A stretch of DNA of 64,000 bases. It comes from Chitinophaga varians (GTDB lineage Bacteria; Bacteroidota; Bacteroidia; Chitinophagales; Chitinophagaceae). Numbering within the stretch: position 1 is the first letter of the stretch; each line of letters opens with the position of its first letter. Under the pieces are notes generated by a model that saw only the letters and a list, made by a program, of their open reading frames with translations, was not told the DNA's origin and searched no databases. The position numbers and the translations under genes are program-made. Below are positions 26,582-36,258 of this stretch, one piece after another. The stretch spans positions 1-64,000 of the forward strand of contig NZ_JACVFB010000002.1 of assembly GCF_014529945.1 (NCBI RefSeq), written 5' to 3'.

Positions 26582-29500
26582 TTATTCATGTACATAAGGG
26601 AACCAGATATTAACCCTTGTCCCGGTGGCATTTCCGGCTCCATCATTCAGATCTTCAATATCAAAACTGGCATCCATATTAAAGCGGCTGTTGTATAACT
26701 GTAACCTGTCGCGTGTGATCTGCAGCCCGCGTGAGTAGTGTTGCTTATCCATTTTTCGCAGCGCTGCCGACCTGACCCTGCCGATGCCGTTATCTTCTAT
26801 AGTACATAATACCCTGTCGCCTATACGGGCAAACATGATCCTGATTTTTCCCTGGTCAGGGATATGCAGAATACCATGCCAGATAGCATTTTCCACAAAA
26901 GGCTGCAGGATCATGGTGGGTATCTCCACAAAATCCGGTTCCAGTTCAGGGTCTACGATAAACTCATATTCAAAGGCATCTGCAAAACGCAGTTTTTCCA
27001 GTTCCAGGTAGTTGGTGAGCATATTGACCTCTTTAGACACCGGTATGTTGTTCAGCTGGGAGTTGTCCAGCACGTTCCGGATCAGTCGTGCGAAACGCGC
27101 GAGGTAAGCGAGCGCCTGCTCTGTCTCGCTCTTCATCATAAATGTCTGAATGGAGTTCAGCGCATTGAAAATAAAATGCGGATTCATTTGAGCACGCAGG
27201 GCTTTCATTTCCAGCTGAGCCATCTGTTGCTGGATGGCCGCCCTTTCACGGGCCTCTTTCTTTACTGAGGCAATACGCAGACGAATATACAGATACACCA
27301 GTCCAAGTGCCAGCAGCAGGCACAGTATACGGAACCAGGGCGTTTGCCAGAACGCCGGCCGGATAAATATTTTCAGTTCACTGATATGCAGCGAGGTGGT
27401 GCCGGCGGAATTGACAGCCCTTACCCGGAAAGTATAGTTCCCCGGGGCCAGGTTGGTGTATTTGGCCACCAGTATATTTTCCGCACTAACCCAGTCTTCG
27501 TCCAAGCCTTCCAACTGATAGAAATAGCGGATCTTCTCCTGATGATAAGACAGACTTTTGAATTCTATGCTGATGATATTCTGGCGATGATTCAGCTCTA
27601 CCGGTTTATTATCCCGCAGCGCCTCTTCTATCAGCACAATGCTGTCCAGCGCCTTCATGTTCACGATGGTCACATCTGGCGGAGGTGGCGCCACCTCCAG
27701 CTTATTCGGTTCAAATACTACAAAGTGGTCTGAGGCTCCCACCAACAGCCGTCCGTCTTTCAGCCAGGAAATGCGGCGACGCACCTTGCGGGAGTTATCG
27801 ATAATATCATCGTTCTGCGTAAAAGTCTCAAGGCGGCCGCGGGGGATCGTATACCGGTAAAAGCCATAGGGTGTGATAAACCAGAATTTCTCCGGGGTGT
27901 CTTCCCGTATATTCAACACCCATTCATCAAAGAGCTGTCCATCAATTCTGACGGGCACATAAGTGCCCTGGCGGGTATTGTACATCCATAGTCCATGGTC
28001 CGTTCCGGCCAGCAGCGTGCTGTCATTGAATCTCACCAACGAAGTAACATTGTTATAGCTGTGCTGCAACCATTCAAAATTCTGGCGGGCGACGATCCTG
28101 CGGGTATGCGGATTAAAAAGGATCAATCCGCCGCCGCTGGAAGCCAGCCACAGTAGGGAATCTCCTTCTGTCACGAGCTGCAGCACCGATAAAGGCCGCT
28201 TCAGGGAATCCGTGATCTCATGGTAGTAGTTAAACTGATTGGTACGCGGATTCCAGCTGGCCAGTCCGCGCTTGTAAAGCCCTATCCACACAGAAGTATC
28301 GCCCTGTACCAGCATGCGCAACAAAGTTTGTTCATGCAACGCCGGAGAAGTGAGATGCCGGATAAATCGCCCCGTAGCGGGGTTAAAGAGCGACAGGTTA
28401 CCATTCTCCTGTCCGACGAGGATGATCCCATTTTTCAGTTCAGCGAAGGTCCATACCAGTCCTCTTTGTTCCGGAATAGTGGTAGTGGTATCTTCCCCAT
28501 GAAAGTAGTTGCCCAGCAGCTGCAGGCTGGAAGACAAACGGCTGAATCCTTTTCCCCAGTATCCCACATATACGTCTCCGTTACTGGCCTGAAAAATACC
28601 TGTTACTTCCGCGGCCGGCAGCCGTTCTTTTGTCTTTTCAAAAACGGTGCGGTGGTCCAGCATCCGGAAAGAGGTATTGTGAATACTGAGAATATTCACT
28701 CCGTGGTCTGTGCCTATCCAGAGGTGGCCTTCACGGTCGCTCAGCATACAATTGGCCTCATAGTCGTAGTGAAACCCACGTTCATCGGTATTGTTGCTGG
28801 AGATGTTAAAATCAAAGCGTCGCAGGGAATCATTGAAGCGGAAGATGCCGCCTTTTTCCGTAGCCACCCATAGGTCTTTGTTACCATCCGTCATCACATC
28901 AAAAATATGATCGACTTCAGGGGTATTGAAGCGGTATTCCTGCAGCTTATTGACAGTGGGATCGTACTGGTACAGGATGCCCTGTCGGCCGGCAAGCCAT
29001 ATATGATGATGGTTATCGGTGTATATCTTTTTAAAGCTGTTGTGGATATCCAATACCGGCAGATGCCGGGGATTGTTAGCCGGTGAGAACAGCTGTTTCC
29101 TGTCACGGTCCAGGATGTAGAGGTTCCCGGTTCCGCTTATCCAGAGGTTGCCGGCTTCATCTTCCATGATGCCGTCCTGCATTTCAAGCCGGTCTGCCTC
29201 GGGTACCATTGCAGCTTTGTGAAAGCTGAAAGACGCTTCATCAAACTGCATGAGGCCATCGCGGGTGGTGGCCCATATGATACCGTTATGGTCCTGTATG
29301 ATATTACTGCATTGCAGTCCTTCGGGTAGTTCCGCCCTGTTGGCCACTTTGAGTGTCCTGATGGCCATTGTTACCGGATCGTATACACGAATGTTGTCCG
29401 GAGTGCCCATCCATATGCGGCCGCGGTTATCTTCACAGAGACAGATATCATCATAATAAATAGAGCCGGGCACCCTGTCGAAATTGGCCATGGTCACCAG

Positions 29501-29749
29501 ATTGGTACCATCGTACCGTTGCAGGGCGGTGCTGGCGATCCAGATAAATCCTTTACGGTCCTGCAGGATAGCCGAAACGTGGTTACTGGCAAGGCCATTG
29601 CTGATATCGAGGTGCCGGAAATGATAGGAAATATTTTCCTGCTGCGCGGTGGCAGGGAATGTGACAGACAGGCAACACAACAGGCAATATAGATACCTCT
29701 TGAGGTGATACCGCAATGGGGCGACGGACCAGATAAACTGTTCGATCAT
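26582..29749 (-). CDS. Two-component sensor: propeller + Y_Y_Y + LytS-type histidine kinase
   Basis: 1055 aa. A signal/anchor at the N-terminus (YLYCLLCCLSVTFPATAQ) precedes two seven-bladed propeller regions, about 35-690, with repeats such as DRKGFIWIAS, DNRGRIWMGT, DREGHLWIGTDHG and DNHHHIWLAG. A Y_Y_Y domain follows (LAPGNYTFRVRAVNSAG), then one helix near 806 (FRILCLLLALGLVYLYIRL). The cytosolic part has the His_kinase motif MNPHFIFNALNSIQTF near 856 and an ATPase with LQPFVENAIWHG and DNGIG. No LytTR regulator is next to it, so the partner is elsewhere. The signal is unknown; in relatives it is often a glycan. Confidence 0.92.
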   Translation of the reverse strand: MIEQFIWSVAPLRYHLKRYLYCLLCCLSVTFPATAQQENISYHFRHLDISNGLASNHVSAILQDRKGFIWIASTALQRYDGTNLVTMANFDRVPGSIYYDDICLCEDNRGRIWMGTPDNIRVYDPVTMAIRTLKVANRAELPEGLQCSNIIQDHNGIIWATTRDGLMQFDEASFSFHKAAMVPEADRLEMQDGIMEDEAGNLWISGTGNLYILDRDRKQLFSPANNPRHLPVLDIHNSFKKIYTDNHHHIWLAGRQGILYQYDPTVNKLQEYRFNTPEVDHIFDVMTDGNKDLWVATEKGGIFRFNDSLRRFDFNISSNNTDERGFHYDYEANCMLSDREGHLWIGTDHGVNILSIHNTSFRMLDHRTVFEKTKERLPAAEVTGIFQASNGDVYVGYWGKGFSRLSSSLQLLGNYFHGEDTTTTIPEQRGLVWTFAELKNGIILVGQENGNLSLFNPATGRFIRHLTSPALHEQTLLRMLVQGDTSVWIGLYKRGLASWNPRTNQFNYYHEITDSLKRPLSVLQLVTEGDSLLWLASSGGGLILFNPHTRRIVARQNFEWLQHSYNNVTSLVRFNDSTLLAGTDHGLWMYNTRQGTYVPVRIDGQLFDEWVLNIREDTPEKFWFITPYGFYRYTIPRGRLETFTQNDDIIDNSRKVRRRISWLKDGRLLVGASDHFVVFEPNKLEVAPPPPDVTIVNMKALDSIVLIEEALRDNKPVELNHRQNIISIEFKSLSYHQEKIRYFYQLEGLDEDWVSAENILVAKYTNLAPGNYTFRVRAVNSAGTTSLHISELKIFIRPAFWQTPWFRILCLLLALGLVYLYIRLRIASVKKEARERAAIQQQMAQLEMKALRAQMNPHFIFNALNSIQTFMMKSETEQALAYLARFARLIRNVLDNSQLNNIPVSKEVNMLTNYLELEKLRFADAFEYEFIVDPELEPDFVEIPTMILQPFVENAIWHGILHIPDQGKIRIMFARIGDRVLCTIEDNGIGRVRSAALRKMDKQHYSRGLQITRDRLQLYNSRFNMDASFDIEDLNDGAGNATGTRVNIWFPYVHE

Positions 29750-29798
29750 GGCATTCAGGAAAATAGTGGCTGTGGGATAAAAGTACTAAATGTTGCCC

Positions 29799-29817
29799 TG
29801 ATATTTCAAAAATATCA
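29799..29817. promoter_or_regulatory. Operator-like dyad upstream of the propeller kinase
   Basis: TGATATTT and AAATATCA form 8-bp arms around 3 nt, 50-68 bp before the kinase ATG. On the minus strand a TTG inside it stands 21 bp before TACTTTTA, one mismatch from a -7 box, so the dyad overlaps a possible -33 element. Confidence 0.4.
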
Positions 29818-29909
29818 AAGCAGAACGATAGTCCCTGCTTAGTTTTTCTAAAACCGAAAGCACCACCCCACAGCCACCCGTCTGAATAGTCCACAGCACA
29901 GGCCGGTAA

Positions 29910-30650
29910 CTACAGGCTCATACCGCCATCCATCACCAGTTCGGCCCCGGTGACAAAAGAAGCTGCTTCGCCGGACAACTGTACCACCATCTTCCCAATG
30001 TCATCGGCTTTTCCCATGTGCTTCAGCGGAACGCGGTCAACGATCCACGATTTCACGCCTTTGAGTTGCGCTTCATCGTATCCCTGTTTATGCAGAATTT
30101 CTGTTTCAATAGGGCCGGGACTGATCGCATTCACCCTGATCCTGCGTGGCGCCAGTTCTATCGCCGCAATTTTCATCACCGCATTCAAAGCGGCTTTGCT
30201 GGAAGAGTAGATGGAGGAATTGGCCACACTCATGCTGGCCGTGTTGGATGACAGGAATATCACGGACGCGCCCTCTTTCAGGATAGGAATAAACCGGCTC
30301 AGTGTAAAGTAGGCACCTTTAAAGTTCACATCTATTACCTGGTCAAATACCTCTTCCGTTGCCTGTTCGATGGCCGCTCCCCCCAGGACGCCGGCATTGA
30401 TGAACAGAATATCTACCGTCCCGAATGTTGCTTTGACATTGTTGGCCAGGCTTTCTATGTCTTTGAGGTTTCCCTGATCTGCCACGAGGCCGGTTACGCC
30501 CAGTTCTGCCGCGGCTGTTTCGATGGCAGCTTTCCGTCGCCCTGTAATAATGACTGTCGCGCCCTGCTGCTTCAATTCTTTGGCGGTAGCGTAACCAATC
30601 CCGCTATTGCCGCCGGTTACTACCGCTATCTTCCCTTTTAGTGTTTCCAT
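29910..30650 (-). CDS. Short-chain dehydrogenase/reductase
   Basis: 246 aa, classical SDR. The cofactor motif TGGNSGIG is near residue 13, NAG in FINAGVLGG near 87, and catalytic Ser-Tyr-Lys appear as LSSNTAS and YSSSKAAL near 140-160; SPGPIETE completes the fold. Arg residues after the second strand (TGRRK) favour NADPH. The substrate is unknown. It is divergent from an HxlR regulator that probably controls it, a common arrangement for electrophile- or quinone-responsive reductases. Confidence 0.92.
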   Translation of the reverse strand: METLKGKIAVVTGGNSGIGYATAKELKQQGATVIITGRRKAAIETAAAELGVTGLVADQGNLKDIESLANNVKATFGTVDILFINAGVLGGAAIEQATEEVFDQVIDVNFKGAYFTLSRFIPILKEGASVIFLSSNTASMSVANSSIYSSSKAALNAVMKIAAIELAPRRIRVNAISPGPIETEILHKQGYDEAQLKGVKSWIVDRVPLKHMGKADDIGKMVVQLSGEAASFVTGAELVMDGGMSL

Positions 30651-30690
30651 GGTTCTTATGTTTAATTCATGGCAAAGGTATGAGCGAATT

Positions 30691-30725
30691 GGTATAACTT
30701 TGTAACCAGTATCACAGAGTATACC
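30691..30725. promoter_or_regulatory. Probable HxlR operator with a -7 box
   Basis: The 78-bp gap between the divergent SDR and HxlR genes contains the dyad GGTATA (30691-30696) / TATACC (30720-30725), and a direct repeat of CCAGTAT. TAACTTTG (30695-30702) fits the plus-strand -7 consensus, but no TTG lies at 19 bp. A regulator bound here would cover both promoters. Confidence 0.5.
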
Positions 30726-30728
30726 AGT

Positions 30729-31118
30729 ATGACAGACATAAAACGATTGGAAGAAATAGCCGAAGTGCTGAGTAATCCCCGCAATCAGAAGGATGAATTA
30801 CAGGCATTGCAGGACACGATTTATGTTATCGGAGGAAAATGGCGGCTGCCCATTATCAACTCCATCTGCAATGGCAACAAGCGTTTCCGTGAGATAGAGC
30901 GCAGTATTCCAGGCATCACCACACGCATGCTCTCACGGGAGCTGAAAGAAATGGAAGCGAATCAGTTGATCAAAAGAACGGTCACCCCCTCCTCTCCGGT
31001 GGTGGTGGAATATACGGCTACCGGCTATTGCCGATCATTCGGGGATATTATTCTGGAGATGATCAAATGGGGAAAGGCGCACCGGAAGAAGATTATCAGG
31101 AAGCCGGAGAAGGAGTAA
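30729..31118 (+). CDS. HxlR-family transcriptional regulator
   Basis: 129 aa winged-helix protein. Family marks are IGGKWRLPIINSICNGNKRFREIER, here seen in two overlapping blocks, then ITTRMLSRELKEME and VEYTATGYCRSFGDII. Unlike many HxlR proteins there is no conserved cysteine at the very N-terminus, though C residues occur at about 58 and 100. It likely controls the divergent SDR gene and itself. The last 23 bases overlap the 3' end of the convergent helicase gene. Confidence 0.9.
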   Translation: MTDIKRLEEIAEVLSNPRNQKDELQALQDTIYVIGGKWRLPIINSICNGNKRFREIERSIPGITTRMLSRELKEMEANQLIKRTVTPSSPVVVEYTATGYCRSFGDIILEMIKWGKAHRKKIIRKPEKE

Positions 31119-34100
31119 CAGCCCTATTCTGGGCCATTTCCCTTTCAGTAAGCCATTTAATATAACTGTATAGTTGGCCGGAAGGTGTTGTATTGCTTTT
31201 CGCTAATACTTCCTTACAGCCAAACAGGACAAAAGCATCTTTTGCTCTGGACACGGCCACATTCAGCATGTTTACGCCCCGGTCAAAAAAATATGCCTTG
31301 TTGACGTCGTTGGTACCATAAGTGGAAGAAAACAAGACGACGGAGCGTTCTGCACCCTGTAGCGCATGTACAGTGCCAATGGTCAGTCCTGACAAGTTAA
31401 TGCCCGATTTTCGAAACGTCTTGACCAGTTCATATTTTTGTCCGGTAAAGGGGGTAATGATCCCGACAACATCTGCTAACCGAAGTTTCTTAACAACCCG
31501 CTTTTCCCTGATAGCTGACGCATTTTCTACCTCTTGATAGTAGGTAATAATTTGCTCCTGGTTAGTTAAGATCCATGTTGCAATTGCAGCAGCTTCTTCC
31601 TGATTAGCCCTGCTGGTACCTCTCATTTCTGAGATACCGTTGACAAGCTGAAACTGCATGGGTGCGAACGGTGCTCCTTTCGAAGGACCTTTTTTAGCTT
31701 CCAATAGTCCGTGATAAGCGAGTTTATTGCAGTATGTTATAATTTCATCAAAGCAACGCCGATGTTCTGTTAGCATCATTCCCCGCTCCATATCCGGATA
31801 CAGCTGGTAAGGTGTTGCCTTTTGCGCCAATTTCATGATACTGCCGGAACTGCTTAAAAAGCCTTTAGTGAACAACTCACCAATCTCATGTTGGTCGTTA
31901 ATATTGGCTATCACATTATAGCGAAAGAGGTTGGCATGGTCTACCTTGGCAGGTACATTCCATACCGGCTCTATCTGTAGTGTATCTCCCACCACTACTG
32001 CTTTTCGCGCCAATGCAAAAGTAGCCGCACCGACTTCCGGTGACACCTGCCCTGCCTCATCGACAATAAGCAGATCAATAAATGCCGCCAGAGGTGGCGT
32101 ATCCCAAACACTTCCTGATCCACTTCCGCTAATATGCTTTGAATAAGTAAAAAATTTCGGTGCCATAAAAAATGTGGATACAAAGCAGGGACTTAGCATC
32201 GCAAATCGTTGCCAACGTTTTTGTGCATCGGTCGTTGTATTTCTGCGAACACGATCCTCCGCAACAACCTCCCCTGCTGCCAGTATCCAGCGGCCCTCCC
32301 AATAATGGACAGCCAGATAAAACATATCGTATTTCAATCCCATTTCCAACTCATCGTAGAAGAACAATTGCCGGTTATGTTCCGCTGCTTTAAATCCTTC
32401 ATCATCGATAGGTGGATTTGCATGTATCCTACAATCTTTTTTCCACTGGTTCCAGAGCTGTGCATACTTTCTGATCTGTTGTATCAACTTCAGTTTCTCA
32501 TTAAAAAAATGGTGAAAAGAGTTCATACGGTAAAAGTCCACCATATCATAACTTAAGGGACAATCGCGAAAAAGCCCGGATAACCGGAAAGCTCTTTTTT
32601 CCTTTACAAAACGAAGGAAGGCAAAGAGTTTTATCCAGATAGACTCACTATCCAGGTAATCAGCTATTTTTTGTTCAAGCTCCCGGAGAGCGGATTCAAT
32701 TTGTTCAAGTTGTCCTTCATCCAGCTCATTGTAGTGAAACAGCTTAATATCGGCATGCGGTTTCAATGTTTCGATAAGGGAGGGAATTGTCTTATACTGT
32801 TGCCACAACCGGATGCCCTCTTCAACTTGTGCCTGCTTCTCTTTCAGTCTGCCCTGCAGCAACCGGGTAATGTCTTCAATACCCAAACCCTGGTGCTCCA
32901 TACAACGCTCAAAGTTATCAATGTACTGAACTTCGGCAGTAGCGAGGTAGGAGACGTTTTCCTTGTCAATATGTGCACCCGCCAGGCGTCCGCCAATACG
33001 TTTAAGATGTGGAATATCCGGCGCCACGTTTTTTCCCTGTGCCGGGAGGTACAGGCCAAACCCTTTAATACCGGGCAACCAGCGCTCATACAGCAGTCCT
33101 GGCTTCGGTACGATGGCAGAAAAACTATCGATAATATTAGTAACCGCCTGGTTGTTGGTAGAGCAGGCAAGAATCACAGCCGGCGCATCTCCTTTAAGGG
33201 CGCTCCGTACAACTTCATTCGCCACCACACTTTGCAGTAACGTGGTTTTACCAGTACCCGGAGGGCCATTCACTGCAAGAATTTCACCATTGCCCAGCTT
33301 TTGCAGATGATATAAAGCCTTTCGTTGAGATACAGATAACGGATAAGCGTAAGCCATCTGTCCCAGGTGAAGGGCCAACGTCTGTTCAAATTCATTTGCA
33401 GCCATTAGTGGCCGAAGTTGGGTTTCAACTTTATGAGCCAGCCTTTCCAATAGTGCAGGCACTTCTCTTTCCCGGATCAGGTAATCATACAATTTGATAA
33501 TCCCATCTGCCGCTGTCGTTAAAGGCTCATAGACTACAATCGTATAGGAAAATTCAACAGTGTGACTGGCTGCTGTATACTGCCAAAGAGACATTCCTGT
33601 AATCTTACTGAAAACAGCCTGTAAATAATTTCGATAATCCGGCCAACTGCCTTCATTCAAAAAAGGCATGGCAAACGCCGCGTCTACCGTATCCACGTCA
33701 GAAAAAATGAAGTTTACTGCTTCATTTACCTGAGGCTCGAGATGTGGCCGGGGAATATAGGGGAAAGTATCTTCATGTGGCTTTAAAAAACCATTCCTGT
33801 TTATTACAGCTCTTATCCAAAACGGATAGCTGACATCAGGCTCTCCGGAATACTTGGTATACTCCGGATCAGGACTTACGCGGAAAGGCGCTATTAAAAT
33901 ATTCGTCTCATCCAGATATTCCCATTCCGGATCTTCCTTGTCCTTTCGTCCTTTTAGATCATTGAGTTGTGCCTCTGCTTTATCTATCAGTACAGCAGCA
34001 TGTTCCGTCGAAACATGCCCCTTTATGAAATCCACAACTGCTTTATGCAGATGAATGGATTTCCCCACCGGTATTTCTACACGGGATGCGTCTGCAAGAG

Positions 34101-34146
34101 AGCTTCGCCAATATGCGAGCAGCTGTATATGTTCATTATTTGCCAA
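31096..34146 (-). CDS. Superfamily 1 helicase (AAA_11/AAA_12 type)
   Basis: 1016 aa. Walker A is GPPGTGKTTL near residue 292, Walker B DEAGQ near 697, motif III GDTLQIEPV, and the C-terminal domain has TIGTVHALQGAERSVVLFSS and NVAVSRAKDAFVLFG (motifs V-VI), as in Upf1/Dna2-like SF1B helicases. The first ~270 residues and the ~400-residue insert between motifs I and II are unrecognised; no nuclease, PLD or methylase motif was found. The start must be TTG at 34146, since an in-frame stop lies 4 codons before it and no ATG occurs for more than 150 codons. Single-gene SF1 helicases often serve in phage defence; that is inference. Its wording is more A/T-rich than neighbours. Confidence 0.85.
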   Translation of the reverse strand: MANNEHIQLLAYWRSSLADASRVEIPVGKSIHLHKAVVDFIKGHVSTEHAAVLIDKAEAQLNDLKGRKDKEDPEWEYLDETNILIAPFRVSPDPEYTKYSGEPDVSYPFWIRAVINRNGFLKPHEDTFPYIPRPHLEPQVNEAVNFIFSDVDTVDAAFAMPFLNEGSWPDYRNYLQAVFSKITGMSLWQYTAASHTVEFSYTIVVYEPLTTAADGIIKLYDYLIREREVPALLERLAHKVETQLRPLMAANEFEQTLALHLGQMAYAYPLSVSQRKALYHLQKLGNGEILAVNGPPGTGKTTLLQSVVANEVVRSALKGDAPAVILACSTNNQAVTNIIDSFSAIVPKPGLLYERWLPGIKGFGLYLPAQGKNVAPDIPHLKRIGGRLAGAHIDKENVSYLATAEVQYIDNFERCMEHQGLGIEDITRLLQGRLKEKQAQVEEGIRLWQQYKTIPSLIETLKPHADIKLFHYNELDEGQLEQIESALRELEQKIADYLDSESIWIKLFAFLRFVKEKRAFRLSGLFRDCPLSYDMVDFYRMNSFHHFFNEKLKLIQQIRKYAQLWNQWKKDCRIHANPPIDDEGFKAAEHNRQLFFYDELEMGLKYDMFYLAVHYWEGRWILAAGEVVAEDRVRRNTTTDAQKRWQRFAMLSPCFVSTFFMAPKFFTYSKHISGSGSGSVWDTPPLAAFIDLLIVDEAGQVSPEVGAATFALARKAVVVGDTLQIEPVWNVPAKVDHANLFRYNVIANINDQHEIGELFTKGFLSSSGSIMKLAQKATPYQLYPDMERGMMLTEHRRCFDEIITYCNKLAYHGLLEAKKGPSKGAPFAPMQFQLVNGISEMRGTSRANQEEAAAIATWILTNQEQIITYYQEVENASAIREKRVVKKLRLADVVGIITPFTGQKYELVKTFRKSGINLSGLTIGTVHALQGAERSVVLFSSTYGTNDVNKAYFFDRGVNMLNVAVSRAKDAFVLFGCKEVLAKSNTTPSGQLYSYIKWLTEREMAQNRAVTPSPAS

Positions 34147-34452
34147 AATGCAGATTTATTTTGGAGTATCAGTTTAGGGTGTGGATGAACAATTGTACAT
34201 GGTGCCTGGTCATATTTGAGTCGGGAGTGTACGTTTGTTCCTGGTTATTTGGGTTACAGCACGGAAACTTTATTTGTGCGCACTTAAACGAATATAACAA
34301 TAAACCCATTAGGAATCAAATCAGCGTTCTATTAGAATGGAGGGGTGCCTGCCGGTTATGAAGAAGTCCTGAGGATATTCACCAGCGTGAACTAACAAAC
34401 TATTTTAGTTGCTGATAATACGCATGCGTCCATTTACAGCTGCACTAAAAAG
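34147..34452. other. Gene-free stretch beside the helicase
   Basis: About 300 bp with no credible reading frame, no consensus promoter and no repeat on either strand. It separates the helicase start from the terminator of the first tRNA-Glu. Confidence 0.5.
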
Positions 34453-34480
34453 AAAAAGCCTGCAAAATTTGCAGGCTTTC
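34453..34480 (-). terminator. Terminator of tRNA-Glu (copy 1)
   Basis: Hairpin AAAGCCTGCAAA / TTTGCAGGCTTT followed on the minus strand by more T, five bases after the tRNA. Confidence 0.85.
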
Positions 34481-34484
34481 TTCG

Positions 34485-34556
34485 TACCACGTACGGGAAT
34501 CGAACCCGTGATTCCTCCGTGAAAGGGAGGCGTCTTAACCCCTTGACCAACGCGGC
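34485..34556 (-). tRNA. tRNA-Glu (UUC), copy 1
   Basis: 72 nt, cloverleaf by eye: acceptor GCCGCGT / ACGTGGT, D-loop with GGGG, anticodon stem CCTCC / GGAGG with loop CTTTCAC (anticodon TTC), T-loop TTCGATT, discriminator A. The CCA end is not encoded. Identical over its full length to the copy at 36259-36330. Confidence 0.95.
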
Positions 34557-34574
34557 ATTTCCGTTTTGGGATTG

Positions 34575-34603
34575 CAAAGATAGGGAATTGTTTTACATCG
34601 CAA
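34575..34603 (-). promoter_or_regulatory. Promoter of tRNA-Glu copy 1
   Basis: Minus-strand TTG (34601-34603) and TATCTTTG (34575-34582), 18 bp apart, ending 18 bp before the tRNA. Confidence 0.7.
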
Positions 34604-34648
34604 AATTTTTTTCAAATATTTTTTCGAAAGATGATCAACAAGATTATT

Positions 34649-35332
34649 TTACTTGTGAATCAGCCCTGCAATCAGGTTGATTGTCAAAGCCATCACAAAC
34701 GTATTGAGCAGGTAGGATATCAGTCCGTGCACCAGCACCGTACGCCGGATGATACGATTCCCGATCTCCACATCTGATACCTGGAAAGTCATCCCTATCA
34801 CAAAAGAGAAATAAGCGAAGTCCAGATAGTCGGGATATTTCTCCTGGGGAAAGTCGAGCCCGCCGGCATGACGGGAAGCATCATTTTCATCATCATCATA
34901 AAACAGGTGGGCATAGTGAAAGCTGTACGTAGTATGTACCAACGCCCATGAAGAAAGGATACCAACAATAGCCACCGGCAGGTAAATAACCGGGTCGGCC
35001 GGTTCTTTGGATACCATGACCAATGCCACGATGATCATACTGGCAAATGAAGACACCAGTAGAAAAGTAGTCACGAAAGTACGGCTACCGTCATCGATAC
35101 GTGCCCATGCGCGAATTTCAGGTACCTTACGCCGCACAAATACCAGCCAGGCAGTAGCGATGTAGGAGAGCGCAAATACATCCCATAAAAGCACGGAAAA
35201 CACCAGCGGACTGACAGGCACGCGGCATATTCGCAGTATCGCCCAGGCGAGCGCTGTAAGCCCCAGACTGATCATAATACGCCGTAAAGGATAAAGGCGG
35301 AGTACATCTTTGAGCATTCTCCGTTTTGCCAT
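34649..35332 (-). CDS. DUF1345 integral membrane protein
   Basis: 227 aa with five or six membrane segments. The DUF1345 hallmark PDYLDFAYFSFVIGMTFQVSD is split here as PDYLDFAYFSF and VIGMTFQVSD near residue 165-185, after the cytosolic loop DDDENDASRHAGGLDFP. Members are uncharacterised inner-membrane proteins with a voltage-channel-like look. It lies between two identical tRNA-Glu genes, with the SMI1/KNR4 gene upstream on the same strand. Confidence 0.88.
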   Translation of the reverse strand: MAKRRMLKDVLRLYPLRRIMISLGLTALAWAILRICRVPVSPLVFSVLLWDVFALSYIATAWLVFVRRKVPEIRAWARIDDGSRTFVTTFLLVSSFASMIIVALVMVSKEPADPVIYLPVAIVGILSSWALVHTTYSFHYAHLFYDDDENDASRHAGGLDFPQEKYPDYLDFAYFSFVIGMTFQVSDVEIGNRIIRRTVLVHGLISYLLNTFVMALTINLIAGLIHK

Positions 35333-35412
35333 AAAGTTGCCGGTTTGAAGTATATGCTATTAAAAGTAGCATTTTTATACAGGGAATGAGTGTGGTATTT
35401 ATCAGCAGGGTA

Positions 35413-36090
35413 TCAGCCCATTGCCCGGTGTTGTAATAGTACGTTCTTTTTCATCACTCGCAGCCATGGGGTCATCACGCCAACGCGGCGTCTGCGCTTA
35501 GGCATTTTGAAATTTTTTTGCCAGCCAGGGTACCAGAAACGGACTGTTGGCTCTCCATGCTGACGCATACCATGTGTAGACCCGAGGTCCTTCTTGCAAA
35601 GCGCTGCTAAGGTGGAACCATAAAAGATAATATCATTTCCATACATGGACAACACCGGATGCCCAGGTTCATCAATCATCATAAAACGATGGCCCCATAT
35701 TGGAAAGATGCGGGAAATGCCCCTTGCTTTTGCAATGGCTGGTGTTATCCCACAGTCCTCATACACCCATGCAATCATACTGCGAATACGGCCTATATCC
35801 TGAGGGTAAGAGTAAAACCTGTTGTCCTCCGATGTGGAACCATCCTCATAGGTATAGATAAACGGCCTGTCCACCCCATTCATCGTGCGGTAAAAATTAC
35901 GGAGTGGTTCCGGAAACGGGAACCCCATTTCTTTTTCAAAGGCGTGTAGCTCTTCTTCGGAAAGGCCAGGCAGCCATTTGGTACCGGGATCTATGCTGGC
36001 ATAGGGATCATTCGGCGCTAATTGCGCCCATTTAGCCTCTGTTTCGGCTTTTAAGCGTCTAAAGAAAGTAAGGGAGTTATCAGGCTTCAT
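35413..36090 (-). CDS. SMI1/KNR4 (SUKH) family protein
   Basis: 225 aa, soluble. SUKH pattern: WLPGLSEEELHAFEKEMGFPFPEPLRNFYRTMNG in overlapping blocks at 38-70, then IFPIWGHRFMMIDE and PVLSMYGNDIIFYG. SUKH proteins are often immunity proteins against nuclease toxins, but many are orphan, as here: no toxin gene is adjacent. The C-terminal ~40 residues are Arg/Lys-rich (MPKRRRRVGVM). Between the two tRNA-Glu copies. Confidence 0.82.
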   Translation of the reverse strand: MKPDNSLTFFRRLKAETEAKWAQLAPNDPYASIDPGTKWLPGLSEEELHAFEKEMGFPFPEPLRNFYRTMNGVDRPFIYTYEDGSTSEDNRFYSYPQDIGRIRSMIAWVYEDCGITPAIAKARGISRIFPIWGHRFMMIDEPGHPVLSMYGNDIIFYGSTLAALCKKDLGSTHGMRQHGEPTVRFWYPGWQKNFKMPKRRRRVGVMTPWLRVMKKNVLLQHRAMG

Positions 36091-36227
36091 GGCATATAGG
36101 GTGATTCAAAACTCATTTTAAGATATTACTTATTTCCGGTCGACGGAAAAATAAGGGCTACTGAAAAACAATAGCAGTATTAAAACATAAGAAAGAAAGG
36201 AAATGTATATACACCTGATACAAAATA

Positions 36228-36256
36228 AAAAGCCGATCATAATGATCGGCTTTCTT
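36228..36256 (-). terminator. Terminator of tRNA-Glu (copy 2)
   Basis: Hairpin AAAGCCGATCAT / ATGATCGGCTTT plus T-run on the minus strand. The stem differs in sequence from the copy-1 terminator except for its outer AAAGCC. Confidence 0.85.
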
Positions 36257-36258
36257 CG

